From NCBI GenBank assembly GCA_002405475.1, contig DHLX01000019.1, positions 1-64,000 of the forward strand: a stretch of DNA of 64,000 nt. The letters are read 5' to 3'. Both the position numbers and the translations under genes were made by a program. The notes beneath the pieces are model-generated. The model saw nothing but the letters and a program-made list of their open reading frames with translations. It made no database searches and was not told the origin of the DNA. This document shows, piece by piece, positions 1 through 8,665 of this stretch (its first letter is position 1; every line of letters begins with the position of its first letter). This stretch comes from Burkholderiales bacterium UBA4657. GTDB lineage: Bacteria; Pseudomonadota; Gammaproteobacteria; Burkholderiales; Burkholderiaceae_E.

Positions 1-648
1 CACGATTATCAAACCCCGCTCATGAGCCTGCCCTTGGCGTTCAAGACTACTGTTGAAACCATTCCAGGCCCCTTCCCTTATTTGACCCCAGACCCGGATT
101 TGGTCAACCTATGGTCTGGTCGATTCTCACAGACTTCACGTCTGCGTGTGGGTCTGGTTTGGGCAGGTAACCCTCGTAAAGATCAACCCGACGCTAACGC
201 CATTGACCGCCAGCGCAGCCTGAGCTTGTCAGCACTGGCTCCTATCCTGGCAGTACCAGAAGTCGATTTTTACAGCTTGCAAAAAGGCGAGGAGGCTGCG
301 CTACAGTTGCAACAAAGTCCCTGGAAAAATCAAATCATCGACTGGACTGACAGCTTGCAGGATTTTGCTGATACCGCAGCTCTGATTGAACAGCTGGATC
401 TGGTCATTAGCGTCGATACTTCCGTGGTACACCTGACAGGTGCTATCGGTAAACCTGTATGGATGCTCGACCGATTCAATAACTGCTGGCGTTGGCTTAA
501 AAACAGGGAAGATAGCCCCTGGTACCCAACACTGCGACTGTTTCGACAGGAACAGCCAGGTCAGTGGCATCCTGTCATTGAACGCGTGGCACATGCATTG
601 CAGGAATGGGTCAACGGGAAGTATTCTGAACAAACCAATCCAGGCTAA
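1..648 (+). CDS. TPR/glycosyltransferase family 9-like protein, C-terminal part
   Basis: Partial gene entering from the left edge. The frame is open from base 1 and reads HDYQTPLMSLPLAF before the first ATG at 22, so that ATG is internal. The visible ~215 residues resemble the C-terminal domain of TPR proteins carrying a GT9/O-GlcNAc-transferase-like fold: a Rossmann strand RVGLVWAGNP, then VDTSVVHLTGAIGKPVWML, then a WRWL..REDSPWYP segment. Family members move sugars onto proteins or glycans; the acceptor cannot be told from here. The N-terminal TPR part is an expectation, lying outside the window. Its stop overlaps the convergent gap stop by 4 nt. Confidence 0.75.
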   Translation, partial: HDYQTPLMSLPLAFKTTVETIPGPFPYLTPDPDLVNLWSGRFSQTSRLRVGLVWAGNPRKDQPDANAIDRQRSLSLSALAPILAVPEVDFYSLQKGEEAALQLQQSPWKNQIIDWTDSLQDFADTAALIEQLDLVISVDTSVVHLTGAIGKPVWMLDRFNNCWRWLKNREDSPWYPTLRLFRQEQPGQWHPVIERVAHALQEWVNGKYSEQTNPG

Positions 649-1652
649 ACACCCATCAACGCCACCGTGGTATCGAGCATACGATTACTGAAACCCCACT
701 CGTTGTCGTACCAGCTCATCACCTTGACCAGACGTCCCGCGACCTTGGTCTGGGTCGAGTCGAATACCGATGATAACGGGTTATGGTTGAAATCGCTAGA
801 CACCAGCGGGTCGGTGTTATAGCCCAGCACGCCCTTGAGCTCGCCTTCCGACGCCGCTTTCAGAATGGCGTTCACTTCTTCCACAGTGGTATCGCGCGCG
901 GCAATGAACGATAAATCCACCACCGACACGTTAATGGTCGGAACACGAATGGCAAAACCATCGAGCTTGCCGTTCAGCTCGGGTAATACCAGGCCTACCG
1001 CAGCGGCTGCGCCGGTTTTGGTCGGAATCATGTTGTGCGCAGCGGCGCGGGCGCGGCGCAGATCTTCGTGATAGACGTCGGTCAGCACCTGGTCGTTGGT
1101 ATAAGCATGTACCGTGGTCATGAGACCCGTGACCAGCCCAATTTTTTCGTGCAGGGGCTTCACCAGCGGCGCCAGGCAGTTGGTAGTGCAAGAGGCATTG
1201 GAAATGACGGTGTGCCCGGCCTTGAGTACATTGTGGTTCACGCCATAGACCACGGTGGCATCGACATCTTTGCCGCCGGGAGCCGAAATGACCACTTTCT
1301 TCGCGCCGCCTTTCAGGTGCGCGCTGGCTTTTTCCTTCGTGGTAAAAAAGCCGGTGCACTCCAGTACTACATCTACCCCCAGTTCGCCCCAGGGCAGCTC
1401 GGCCGGGTTGCGGTTCGCCAGTACGCGAATCTTGTCGCCATTGACCACCATGTAGTCGCCTTCAACGCTGACCGTGCCAGGAAACTTGCCGTGCGCGGTG
1501 TCATACTGCGTCAGGTGCGCATTGGTCTTGGGGTCGCCCAGGTCGTTAATGGCCACAATCTGAATGTCATGCTTCTTGCCGCTTTCATAATGCGCGCGTA
1601 GTACGTTACGTCCGATGCGGCCATAGCCGTTGATTGCCACTTTAATGGTCAT
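645..1652 (-). CDS. gap: Type I glyceraldehyde-3-phosphate dehydrogenase
   Basis: Cytosolic glycolytic/Calvin-type enzyme converting glyceraldehyde 3-phosphate, NAD(P)+ and phosphate to 1,3-bisphosphoglycerate. The 335 residues are full family length. N-terminal NAD-binding Rossmann motif NGYGRIGR; active-site SNASCTTNCLAP with the catalytic Cys; C-terminal WYDNEWGFSNRML. A GGAG ribosome-binding site lies about 9 nt before ATG 1652. It follows tkt on the same strand after a 23-nt gap (from the corrected reading, tkt ends at 1676), so the two are probably cotranscribed. No terminator can fit downstream because its stop overlaps the convergent glycosyltransferase gene. Confidence 0.98.
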   Translation of the reverse strand: MTIKVAINGYGRIGRNVLRAHYESGKKHDIQIVAINDLGDPKTNAHLTQYDTAHGKFPGTVSVEGDYMVVNGDKIRVLANRNPAELPWGELGVDVVLECTGFFTTKEKASAHLKGGAKKVVISAPGGKDVDATVVYGVNHNVLKAGHTVISNASCTTNCLAPLVKPLHEKIGLVTGLMTTVHAYTNDQVLTDVYHEDLRRARAAAHNMIPTKTGAAAAVGLVLPELNGKLDGFAIRVPTINVSVVDLSFIAARDTTVEEVNAILKAASEGELKGVLGYNTDPLVSSDFNHNPLSSVFDSTQTKVAGRLVKVMSWYDNEWGFSNRMLDTTVALMGV

Positions 1653-1675
1653 GATGAAATTCTCCGAATAAAAAA

Positions 1676-3706
1676 TTAAACTGAAATAACGCGCTTGACC
1701 GCAGCGACAACTTTGTCTGGGGTCAAGCCAAAGTGCTTGAACAATACGCCCGCAGGCGCTGACTCGCCAAACGTATCAATACCGATAACTTCACCCTCCA
1801 GGCCGACATATTTACGCCAGTAGTCGGTCACACCCGCCTCAATGGCAACGCGCGGCAAGCCTTTAGGCAAGACCTGGGCACGATACGCCGCGTCTTGCCG
1901 GTCAAACACACTGGTACACGGCATGGACACCACGCGCACCGCCACACCCTGCTGCGCCAGAGCCTGCTGCGCTTCAAGTGCCAGCCCCACTTCCGAGCCG
2001 GTGGCTATGAGTACCGCCTGGGGTTTGTCGGCTTCTACCAGAACATAAGCTCCACGCGCTATGTTGTTGCGCATGGTCTCGGTCTTGTTCAAAAACACGG
2101 TGTTCTGACGTGAAAAACACAAGGCACTAGGGCCGTTCTTGCGTTCCAGTGCCGCTGCCCAGGCCAGCGCACTTTCGGTGGTATCAGCCGGTCGCCAAAC
2201 ATCCAGATTCGGAATCAGGCGCAGGCTGGAAATATGTTCTACCGACTGGTGTGTCGGGCCATCTTCGCCCAGACCAATGGAGTCGTGGGTAAACAGAAAC
2301 ATACTCGGCGTTTTCATCAGCGCGGCCATGCGAATGGCGTTGCGCGAATAGTCGCTGAATGTGAGAAAGGTACCGCCAAAGGGTTTGAAACCGCCATGCA
2401 GTACGATGCCGTTCAAAATGGCGCTCATGCCAAACTCGCGCACGCCATAATTGATGTGCTGTCCCGGCTGACCCGCACGCAAGGGCGTAGCACCACTCCA
2501 TTGCGAATAGACCGAGCCGGTCAGGTCGGCACTGCCGCCCAACAATTCAGGCAACACCTTGGCGTAGGCATTTAGGGCATTCAGCGACGCTTTGCGCGTC
2601 GGAATCGATTCTTTTTTATCTTCGCAAGTCTGCAGGTACGCTTGCACTGCGGCCTGCCAGTTAGCGGGCAAATCACCCCGCCAACGGCGCTGCAATTCGC
2701 TGGCCTCGGCCGGATACTGTTGGGCATAGCGCGCCATCAGCTCATCCCACGCCTGCTCGGCGGCCTGCCCCGCTGCACGGGCGTCAAACCCGGCATAGAC
2801 CTCGGCGGGTATTTCAAACGGCGGGTGCTGCCAACCCAGCGCAGCACGCGTTAAAGCAATTTCTTTTTCCCCCAGGGCGCTGCCATGAGCGTCTTCGCTG
2901 CCAGCTTTGTTGGGTGAGCCTTTGCCAATGACGGTCTTGCAACAGATCAGTGTCGGGCGCTCACTGTCTTTGGCCTGGGCAATGGCGGCGCTGACGGCGG
3001 CAACATCATGACCATCGACCGGGGTAATGACGTTCCAGCCATAGGCCTCAAAACGCTTGGGCGTGTCATCGCGGAACCAGCCTTCGACCTTGCCATCAAT
3101 GGAAATGCCATTGTCGTCGTACAAGGCAATGAGTTTGTTCAGACGCAGTGCGCCGGCCAGCGAACACACTTCGTGGCTGATGCCTTCCATGAGGCAGCCA
3201 TCGCCCAAAAAAACATAGGTGTAATGGTCAACCACGGGCAAGCCGGGGCGGTTGAATTCACTTGCCAGCAAGTATTCGGCCAGCGCCATGCCAACAGCGT
3301 TGCTAATGCCCTGCCCCAGCGGGCCGGTGGTGGTCTCGACGCCGGGTGTCACATGCACCTCGGGGTGACCGGGGGTTTTGGAGTGCAGTTGCCGGAATTG
3401 CTTCAATTCCTGCATCGGCAGGTCGTAGCCCGACAAATGCAGCAAGGCGTAATGCAACATGGAGCCGTGGCCGTTACTGACGACAAAACGGTCACGGTTT
3501 GGCCAGGCCGGGTTGGCCGGGTTATGACGATAGTGCCGGTGCGGGTTACCCTGCGCCCACAAGGCCACGGCAATTTCGGCCATGCCCATGGGCATGCCGG
3601 GGTGCCCCGACTTGGCCTGCTCGACCGCGTCCATGGACAAGGCGCGAATGGCGTTGGCCAGAAGCGTGGAAGAAGGGACACTGGTAGGGACGGCGGCGTC
3701 GGGCAT
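1676..3706 (-). CDS. tkt: Transketolase
   Basis: Thiamine-diphosphate enzyme of the pentose phosphate pathway, moving two-carbon ketol units between sugar phosphates. About 676 residues, usual length. Visible: N-terminal SGHPGMPMGMA, the ThDP motif beginning GDGCLMEG and ending in the N of DDNGIS, the pyrimidine-domain stretch with THDSIGLGEDGPTHQ, and the C-terminal ATGSEV region. Two in-frame ATGs exist, at 3712 and 3706; the AAGG ribosome-binding site is too close to the first (about 4 nt) and well placed for the second, so I use 3706 (start MPDAAVP). Upstream of gap on the same strand; divergent from rsmE. Confidence 0.97.
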   Translation of the reverse strand: MPDAAVPTSVPSSTLLANAIRALSMDAVEQAKSGHPGMPMGMAEIAVALWAQGNPHRHYRHNPANPAWPNRDRFVVSNGHGSMLHYALLHLSGYDLPMQELKQFRQLHSKTPGHPEVHVTPGVETTTGPLGQGISNAVGMALAEYLLASEFNRPGLPVVDHYTYVFLGDGCLMEGISHEVCSLAGALRLNKLIALYDDNGISIDGKVEGWFRDDTPKRFEAYGWNVITPVDGHDVAAVSAAIAQAKDSERPTLICCKTVIGKGSPNKAGSEDAHGSALGEKEIALTRAALGWQHPPFEIPAEVYAGFDARAAGQAAEQAWDELMARYAQQYPAEASELQRRWRGDLPANWQAAVQAYLQTCEDKKESIPTRKASLNALNAYAKVLPELLGGSADLTGSVYSQWSGATPLRAGQPGQHINYGVREFGMSAILNGIVLHGGFKPFGGTFLTFSDYSRNAIRMAALMKTPSMFLFTHDSIGLGEDGPTHQSVEHISSLRLIPNLDVWRPADTTESALAWAAALERKNGPSALCFSRQNTVFLNKTETMRNNIARGAYVLVEADKPQAVLIATGSEVGLALEAQQALAQQGVAVRVVSMPCTSVFDRQDAAYRAQVLPKGLPRVAIEAGVTDYWRKYVGLEGEVIGIDTFGESAPAGVLFKHFGLTPDKVVAAVKRVISV

Positions 3707-3750
3707 AATCATTCACCTTGCAAAACCCGACATTTTATCGGAACCGGCTC

Positions 3751-4533
3751 ATGACTGCCTGCACCTCCTCTTCTACCCCGGCCAACCCGGCGCTGCGCGG
3801 CCCGCGTTTTTACCTGCCGCAGGCGCTCAGCCCAGGGCAAGTGCTTGGCTTGCCGGCCAGTGTGGCGCGTCATGTGCAGGTGTTGCGGCTGCGCCCGGGG
3901 GCGCTGGTCACGCTGTTCAATGGTCAGGGCGGTGAGTACCAGGCGCAGTTAAGGGCGGGTAGCAAGGGTGCAGCAACAGAGGCTGAAGTACTGACACATA
4001 GTCCGGTCGAACGTGAATTGACGTTTCATTTCCTGCTGGCACAAGCCGTGGTCAGCCATGACAAAATGGACTGGCTGCTGGAAAAAATGACCGAGCTGGG
4101 CGCTGCCGGTTTTTTTCCGGTCCTGTCCGCGCGTTCAGTCATTAAACTGCAAGCCGAACGCGCAGAAAAAAGACAGGCGCACTGGCACGGCATTTTGACA
4201 GCAGCGTGCGAGCAATGCGGTCGCAACCGCGTACCGCAACTGCACGCCGTACAGACACTCACAAGCTGGCTGACAGCGGTACCCGCAGCCCAGCGCCTGA
4301 TCGCCAGCCCGAACGCAGCGCACTCTTTAACCGACTGGGCGCGACAAGTCGGCAGGCCGACGACGCAGCCGGTCATCTTGCTGGTCGGACCGGAAGGCGG
4401 CTGGGAAGCGCACGAAGAAAAGCTGGCGCTACAGGCCGGGTTTCAAGCCGTGCATTTGGGCTCTCGTGTCTTGCGTACCGAAACGGCGGGTCTGGCGGCA
4501 CTGGCACAACTGCAGGGCGTGTGGTGTGAGTAA
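3751..4533 (+). CDS. rsmE: 16S rRNA (uracil(1498)-N(3))-methyltransferase RsmE
   Basis: SPOUT-family methyltransferase that methylates N3 of U1498 of 16S rRNA in the 30S subunit with SAM. 260 residues. An N-terminal PUA-like region (about 1-80) is followed by the trefoil-knot SPOUT domain with EQCGRN (154-159), LVGPEGGWE (211-219) and LGSRVLRTETA (236-246), the classic knot motifs. ATG 3751 is chosen over an ATG at 3718 because RsmE proteins begin just before the RFYLP segment and 3718 lies almost on the tkt start. Its 3' end is 3 nt from the convergent patatin gene. Confidence 0.95.
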   Translation: MTACTSSSTPANPALRGPRFYLPQALSPGQVLGLPASVARHVQVLRLRPGALVTLFNGQGGEYQAQLRAGSKGAATEAEVLTHSPVERELTFHFLLAQAVVSHDKMDWLLEKMTELGAAGFFPVLSARSVIKLQAERAEKRQAHWHGILTAACEQCGRNRVPQLHAVQTLTSWLTAVPAAQRLIASPNAAHSLTDWARQVGRPTTQPVILLVGPEGGWEAHEEKLALQAGFQAVHLGSRVLRTETAGLAALAQLQGVWCE

Positions 4534-4536
4534 GTC

Positions 4537-5727
4537 TTAACAGCCAAAAAAGCGCTTGACGTCATCACGGCGCTTCAGGGCATCGCTAAAGCCCAGACGT
4601 ATCAGTTCCGAAGTAAACGGTTTTTCAAACAGCAAATAACTGGCCAGTGCCGCGCCTTTCACCTCGGTGGCTCCCACCGCCCCCAGCAGGGCACGTACCG
4701 GGCGCGGCAAGGCCTCAATGTGCTTGGCGGCAATCGCGTCAATACGCTGCGACGGTGCAATGACCAGCACATCTATTTCACGCAAGGAAGAATGACGCCG
4801 TACTTCAGGCGGAATGAGGCCTATGGTTTTGTTCACCCGTTCCAGACGCTCAATGTCCATGGCCAGAGAGTCCAGAAAAATGGATGACATGGCATGACCG
4901 GCAATTTGCGCCAGCGTAGGGTAGGTATTGATACCGTTGCCACTGTCAGAGGGTGGGCCGACAAAACGGTTTTCTGCATTAATCTGCCCGGCACCTATGA
5001 CCAGCACCCGCTCGGCGCCCAGATGAATCGCCGGGGAAATGGGTGCCAACTGACGCATCGAGCCGTCACCAAAATAGGCCAGCTTGCCTTCTAAGTAGAG
5101 CGGTGTAGCCGGAAAAATAAACGGAATGGCACTCGATGCCACCAGATGCTCGATAGTGATCTGGTCGGGGACGGCAATACGTTGCGAGCGCACCCAGGGT
5201 TTGACTACTTGCGGCGTCTGATAAAACGTGACATGGCGACCGCTGGAATAGTCCGAAGCGGTAATGGCTAGTGCATGCAGGTCGCCACTAACGAGCGCGC
5301 GCTCTAGCCGCGGCAGGTCAATCATGTTGTGCAGCAAATTGACCAGTGGGGTATTGTCGAACAGTGAGCGCGGTTTCAGCTTGCGACTGCGACGAAACGC
5401 CCAGCCAGCGGTCAGCATGGTCAGCCAGCGGGTGCCGGTGCGCAATACCGACAAAACATCAGACTGGTAAACCTGCTCGGCACTGAAGTTTTCCCAGACT
5501 TGACCGAGCTTGTCGAGTGCTTCGTCAAAGTGGTCGGCACGGCAGGCCAGGGCGGTGGCATTAATGGCTCCGGCCGAAGTGCCACACACCACACCGAAAG
5601 GACTGCGCTGCGGTGCGACACCCTCGGTATCCAGAATAAGCCGTAGCGCCTGCAATACGCCGACCTGATAGGCCGCACGTGCACCGCCCCCGGTCAATAC
5701 CAGCCCTGTTGCCGCTGCCCCGCCCAT
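4537..5727 (-). CDS. Patatin-like phospholipase family protein
   Basis: Patatin-fold serine lipase/acyl hydrolase, about 396 residues. Oxyanion-hole motif GGGARAAYQ (13-21), nucleophile elbow GTSAG (49-53, Ser51) and catalytic Asp in the FGDGS motif (Asp221) are all present, so the Ser-Asp dyad is intact. Start: an AGGAGG sequence lies 8 nt before ATG 5727, so that start is preferred to the weaker ATG at 5754. No signal peptide is evident and there is no obvious beta-barrel translocator, so a soluble cytoplasmic or peripheral membrane lipase is most likely. The substrate is not predictable. Convergent with rsmE. Confidence 0.9.
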   Translation of the reverse strand: MGGAAATGLVLTGGGARAAYQVGVLQALRLILDTEGVAPQRSPFGVVCGTSAGAINATALACRADHFDEALDKLGQVWENFSAEQVYQSDVLSVLRTGTRWLTMLTAGWAFRRSRKLKPRSLFDNTPLVNLLHNMIDLPRLERALVSGDLHALAITASDYSSGRHVTFYQTPQVVKPWVRSQRIAVPDQITIEHLVASSAIPFIFPATPLYLEGKLAYFGDGSMRQLAPISPAIHLGAERVLVIGAGQINAENRFVGPPSDSGNGINTYPTLAQIAGHAMSSIFLDSLAMDIERLERVNKTIGLIPPEVRRHSSLREIDVLVIAPSQRIDAIAAKHIEALPRPVRALLGAVGATEVKGAALASYLLFEKPFTSELIRLGFSDALKRRDDVKRFFGC

Positions 5728-5774
5728 GCCAGCGCCTCCTATGCACTCTTTCATTCACCACGTATTATTGTCAC

Positions 5775-6089
5775 ATGCTCAACATTAATACTGAAATACG
5801 CCTGAGCCCAAAACAACAACAGGCCATGCATCAAGTCTTTCGCGTCCAGCATCCTGCCAGCAGCCGGGTTTATCTGTACGGCTCACGCACTCGCCTTAGC
5901 GCTACCGGAGGCGATATCGACCTGCTGGTTCAAGTACCCGTCGGTACCGACCCTTTACTGTCTATACGGCTGACCGACGCGCTGCATGAAGCCCAGGGTG
6001 AGCAGAAAATTGATATATTGCTGACAGAACAACTCAATAGCCCGTTCATACAAAGCGTATTGCCCGACAGCGTGAGCCTCTACCCATGA
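5775..6089 (+). CDS. Small nucleotidyltransferase domain protein (MNT type)
   Basis: 104-residue minimal nucleotidyltransferase of the polymerase-beta superfamily. YLYGSR (33-38) supplies the GS motif, GDIDL gives the paired metal aspartates Asp47 and Asp49, and KID at 79-80 supplies the third Asp80. All three acidic residues are present. Related proteins pair with HEPN partners (MntA/HepT toxin-antitoxin modules, in which the antitoxin AMPylates the toxin), but no HEPN gene lies here; instead a 30-codon frame overlaps its stop. Either an orphan domain gene or a broken pair. The ATG at 5775 is preferred to an upstream in-frame ATG at 5679 that would overlap the patatin start. Confidence 0.75.
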   Translation: MLNINTEIRLSPKQQQAMHQVFRVQHPASSRVYLYGSRTRLSATGGDIDLLVQVPVGTDPLLSIRLTDALHEAQGEQKIDILLTEQLNSPFIQSVLPDSVSLYP

Positions 6090-6178
6090 ATACCCACCCG
6101 CAGGATGCGCTTTGGCAAGATGTCATCGCAGAAATAGAACTGGGTCATGCGAACGAGCGCACACCCGGCCGGGTTTAG
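6086..6178 (+). CDS. 30-codon frame coupled to the nucleotidyltransferase (possible gene remnant)
   Basis: A short frame starts at the ATG of an ATGA overlap with the nucleotidyltransferase stop, a typical translational-coupling arrangement. It encodes 30 residues (beginning MNTHPQDALW) and ends with TAG at 6176-6178, overlapping the convergent bepA stop by 4 nt. The peptide looks like a truncated start of a longer protein rather than a complete domain. I cannot assign a function. It may be the residue of a lost partner gene (for example a HEPN protein) or simply fortuitous. Confidence 0.3.
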   Translation: MNTHPQDALWQDVIAEIELGHANERTPGRV

Positions 6179-7677
6179 CGCCTGCGCCGACTTTCTTCCA
6201 GCAGTTGTTCCCGCAGCTCGCGCAAACGGGCGTTAATTTCACTGCCCAGAATAAATTCTTCGGGCACTGCCCCGACCCCGCGCATGAGACGCTGGGCGGT
6301 TTCAAGCTGGTCCACCGCTGCCGCCAGCCAGCCTTCGAGCCGGTACATTTCAGCCAGCGCCTGATGCTGGCGCACGCGCTGCCCCAAGGCCTCGTAACTG
6401 AGGGCTAGCAGTTGATACAGGCGGGCATCGGCCGCATAGAGCGCGGTCTGGTCACGTAAATAAGTCACGGCGGGCGCGTGCTGCCCGGCCGCCTGCAAGG
6501 CTTGCGCCAACACCAGACGCAAAGGTCGTGACTGCGGCCAGCGTGCCTGCGCTACCCGGAGCGGCTCGATCGCCGCAGCCGCCTGGCCAGACTGAATGGC
6601 CAAGTCTGCCGCCAGTTTTTCCAGCCAGGGGTGGGGCGGCAACAGCTTACGTGCCTGCTGCAAGGCAGTTTGTGCCGGGGTGGTTTCGTTCAGACCCAAG
6701 TGCAACAGGGCCAGGGCGTAGTGTCTCGCGCCCTCGGCCCAGCCGCGCTGGGCAGGTAGCTTGCTCAGTTCATTGAGTGTCGCACGCAGACCAGCAATCG
6801 TGGTTTGTTCCAGCGCCTTGACGCGCCAGCGTGCCAATACGAACTCGACACTATCGACCCGTTGCCTGTAGCCCGCACCACGGGCACGGTTTTGCACATC
6901 GGATATACGCTCGACCGTTAACGGGTGGGTACGCAAATAGCCGGGAAAGCTGTCGTCATACAAGCGGCTGGCCTGCTGTAAACGCTGAAAAAAGTCAGGC
7001 ATGCCTTGCGGCTCGAAACCTGCCGCGACCAGGGTCTGAAAGCCTATGCGGTCGGCTTCGCGTTCCGCATCACGACTGAAATTGAGTTGTTGCTGAATGG
7101 CTGCCGCCTGGGTGCCGGCAATGGTGGCCTGAGCCACGTCACCCGACGACGCACCACCAGCACGTGCCGCCAGAATGGCCACGACCATGGCACCCAGCAG
7201 CGCCGGGCCGGTAGTTTTTTGCTCACTTAACATGCGCGCAATATGGCGCTGGGTCACATGGCCTATTTCATGGGCAAAGACCGAGGCCAGTTCGCTTTCG
7301 GTTTGTGATGCCCAGATGAGCCCGGTATTAATGCCAATAAAGCCGCCGGGCAAGGCAAACGCGTTAATGCTGCGGTCACGTACCAGAAAAAACTGCATGT
7401 CATTGACAGAGACAGCACCAGACTCGCCCAGCCGGGCACTGGTGGTTGCCAGATCAGCACCCAGCGTACTGACGTACTCGGTCAGTTCAGCATCGTCAAA
7501 AATGGCACGCTGACGCCATGCGTCGGCCATAATGCCCTCGCCCAGACGGCGCTCGGCAACCGGAGACAGTTCTTCAGACGCGCTGTCACCCAGGGCGGGA
7601 AGCCGGGGTTGGGCGTGAACGGCACTGCATAGCACCAGAAAGCAGGCGATGAGTTTTTTTGTCCAGTAGTAGCGCAT
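6175..7677 (-). CDS. bepA: M48 family metalloprotease with TPR tail, BepA-like
   Basis: Periplasmic zinc protease/chaperone likely acting in outer-membrane protein quality control (LptD and BAM clients in E. coli BepA). 500 residues, close to the E. coli length. N-terminal signal peptide ending ...SAVHA (about 1-22); M48 zinc motif HEIGH (136-140) within SVFAHEIGHVTQRHIA; third-ligand region SRDAEREADRIG (about 201-212); hydrophobic segment with AMVVAILAA; TPR-type repeats over the last ~200 residues. The symbol is given by resemblance. Convergent with the nucleotidyltransferase and its small frame. Confidence 0.88.
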   Translation of the reverse strand: MRYYWTKKLIACFLVLCSAVHAQPRLPALGDSASEELSPVAERRLGEGIMADAWRQRAIFDDAELTEYVSTLGADLATTSARLGESGAVSVNDMQFFLVRDRSINAFALPGGFIGINTGLIWASQTESELASVFAHEIGHVTQRHIARMLSEQKTTGPALLGAMVVAILAARAGGASSGDVAQATIAGTQAAAIQQQLNFSRDAEREADRIGFQTLVAAGFEPQGMPDFFQRLQQASRLYDDSFPGYLRTHPLTVERISDVQNRARGAGYRQRVDSVEFVLARWRVKALEQTTIAGLRATLNELSKLPAQRGWAEGARHYALALLHLGLNETTPAQTALQQARKLLPPHPWLEKLAADLAIQSGQAAAAIEPLRVAQARWPQSRPLRLVLAQALQAAGQHAPAVTYLRDQTALYAADARLYQLLALSYEALGQRVRQHQALAEMYRLEGWLAAAVDQLETAQRLMRGVGAVPEEFILGSEINARLRELREQLLEESRRRR

Positions 7678-7820
7678 GGCCGTTTAATGGGAGCATACCC
7701 GCTTCAGCGAGCGTACCGGGATACTACCCGAAATTGCTTACACCAGATAACAGCCACAAGCCGGCCTCGGACTGCTGATAAGAGATCAGGTTTCCACCTG
7801 TTCAACCTCATAGCACTTTC

Positions 7821-7850
7821 AAAAAACAATGCCCACCGAGGTGGGCATTG
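7821..7850 (-). terminator. Intrinsic terminator downstream of pilA
   Basis: A perfect 11-bp inverted repeat (7827-7837 with 7840-7850) is followed, on the minus strand, by six T residues (AAAAAA at 7821-7826 on the plus strand). It lies about 70 bases after the pilin stop codon and fits a strong Rho-independent terminator for the monocistronic pilin transcript. The rest of 7678-7922 shows no gene that I can recognise. Confidence 0.85.
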
Positions 7851-7922
7851 CAAATACCGGACAACAGTAACCGGGTCAGTCAATCAACTCAGTCAAGTGA
7901 CCGTCGGTGTTGCCAAACCGTA

Positions 7923-8444
7923 TCAGTTCTCACATCCTCTTGGTCTGTATTTGACGGGAGCGTCTGACGTGCAGACCCAAGTACCATTCACGTCTCGAGT
8001 CCATGTCAGTGTCGAAGGGCCAGTTTTAAGATCGGCCACGGCACCATTTCCGAAAGTGGCTATGATAGTAGCTGATCCATCATCTTCGATTTCAACTTGG
8101 GGGTAACCTTGGCCGTCTTGTGGGGCCGCACCATCGCCTTGGGCTGCACCCTCAGTACTATCAATCAAAGTAGAAGAAGTGGCAGCCACATTACAGTCAT
8201 TGACATCTGGAGTGGCAGTGGCATCAAGATTCGAATCTACATCCCCTGTCCTACCGTCGGTTATACAGTTATCAACCGCAGATTTGAGATTACCCGCCTC
8301 TGACATGACCCTTGCTACCTGCGATTTGGCAATGTAGGTTTGGTACTGGGGAATGGCCGTTGCCGCCAAAATACCAATAATGGCCACCACAATCATCAAT
8401 TCAATCAGGGTAAAACCCTGCTGTACCTTACGTTGCATCATCAT
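7923..8444 (-). CDS. pilA: Type IV pilin, major pilin PilA-like
   Basis: Structural subunit of a type IVa pilus, processed by PilD. 173 residues. Class III leader MMMQRKVQQG is cut before Phe11; FTLIELMIVVAIIGILA follows with the mature Glu5 and the hydrophobic assembly helix. The globular domain has four Cys (60, 84, 158, 171); Cys158 and Cys171 are placed like the usual C-terminal disulphide D-loop, and Cys60/Cys84 could make a second bond. AAGGAG lies 7 nt before ATG 8444, so the upstream in-frame ATG at 8555 is rejected. Isolated gene with its own sigma-54-type promoter and terminator; assembly genes are not in the window. Confidence 0.93.
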   Translation of the reverse strand: MMMQRKVQQGFTLIELMIVVAIIGILAATAIPQYQTYIAKSQVARVMSEAGNLKSAVDNCITDGRTGDVDSNLDATATPDVNDCNVAATSSTLIDSTEGAAQGDGAAPQDGQGYPQVEIEDDGSATIIATFGNGAVADLKTGPSTLTWTRDVNGTWVCTSDAPVKYRPRGCEN

Positions 8445-8502
8445 GTTTATGCTCCTTGGAGAAAACGGTTGCGAACAAGCTCCACAACTTCGTATAAGTA
8501 TA

Positions 8503-8518
8503 TGCAAGGCCCATGCCA
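8503..8518 (-). promoter_or_regulatory. Sigma-54 (RpoN) promoter of pilA
   Basis: Minus strand reads TGGCATGGGCCTTGCA, which matches the -24/-12 consensus TGGCAY-R-N4-TTGCW with correct spacing. Transcription would start roughly 12 bases past the GC element, near 8491, leaving a ~47-nt leader before the pilin ATG at 8444. RpoN control of pilA through PilS/PilR is well known in other type IV pilus systems; the regulator genes are not in this window. Confidence 0.8.
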
Positions 8519-8665
8519 ACCTAAAGCACAAAAATAAGCGTGATTTATTAGGCATTTCGGACTATAGCGCTGCCATTTTCTGATTAAACAGCTTTCATAT
8601 GATTGACAATTTATGCCTGACGCGATGCAGCATGGCAATTTTTGTCTATCAATTATTGTCGGTCG

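Noticed and set aside
1035..1601. 188-codon plus-strand frame opposite gap
   Set aside because: Shadow of the gap coding sequence; the peptide resembles nothing and gap is certain.
3008..3754. Long 248-codon frame on the plus strand opposite tkt
   Set aside because: It is antisense to well-conserved transketolase codons, has no ribosome-binding site and no recognisable protein motif.
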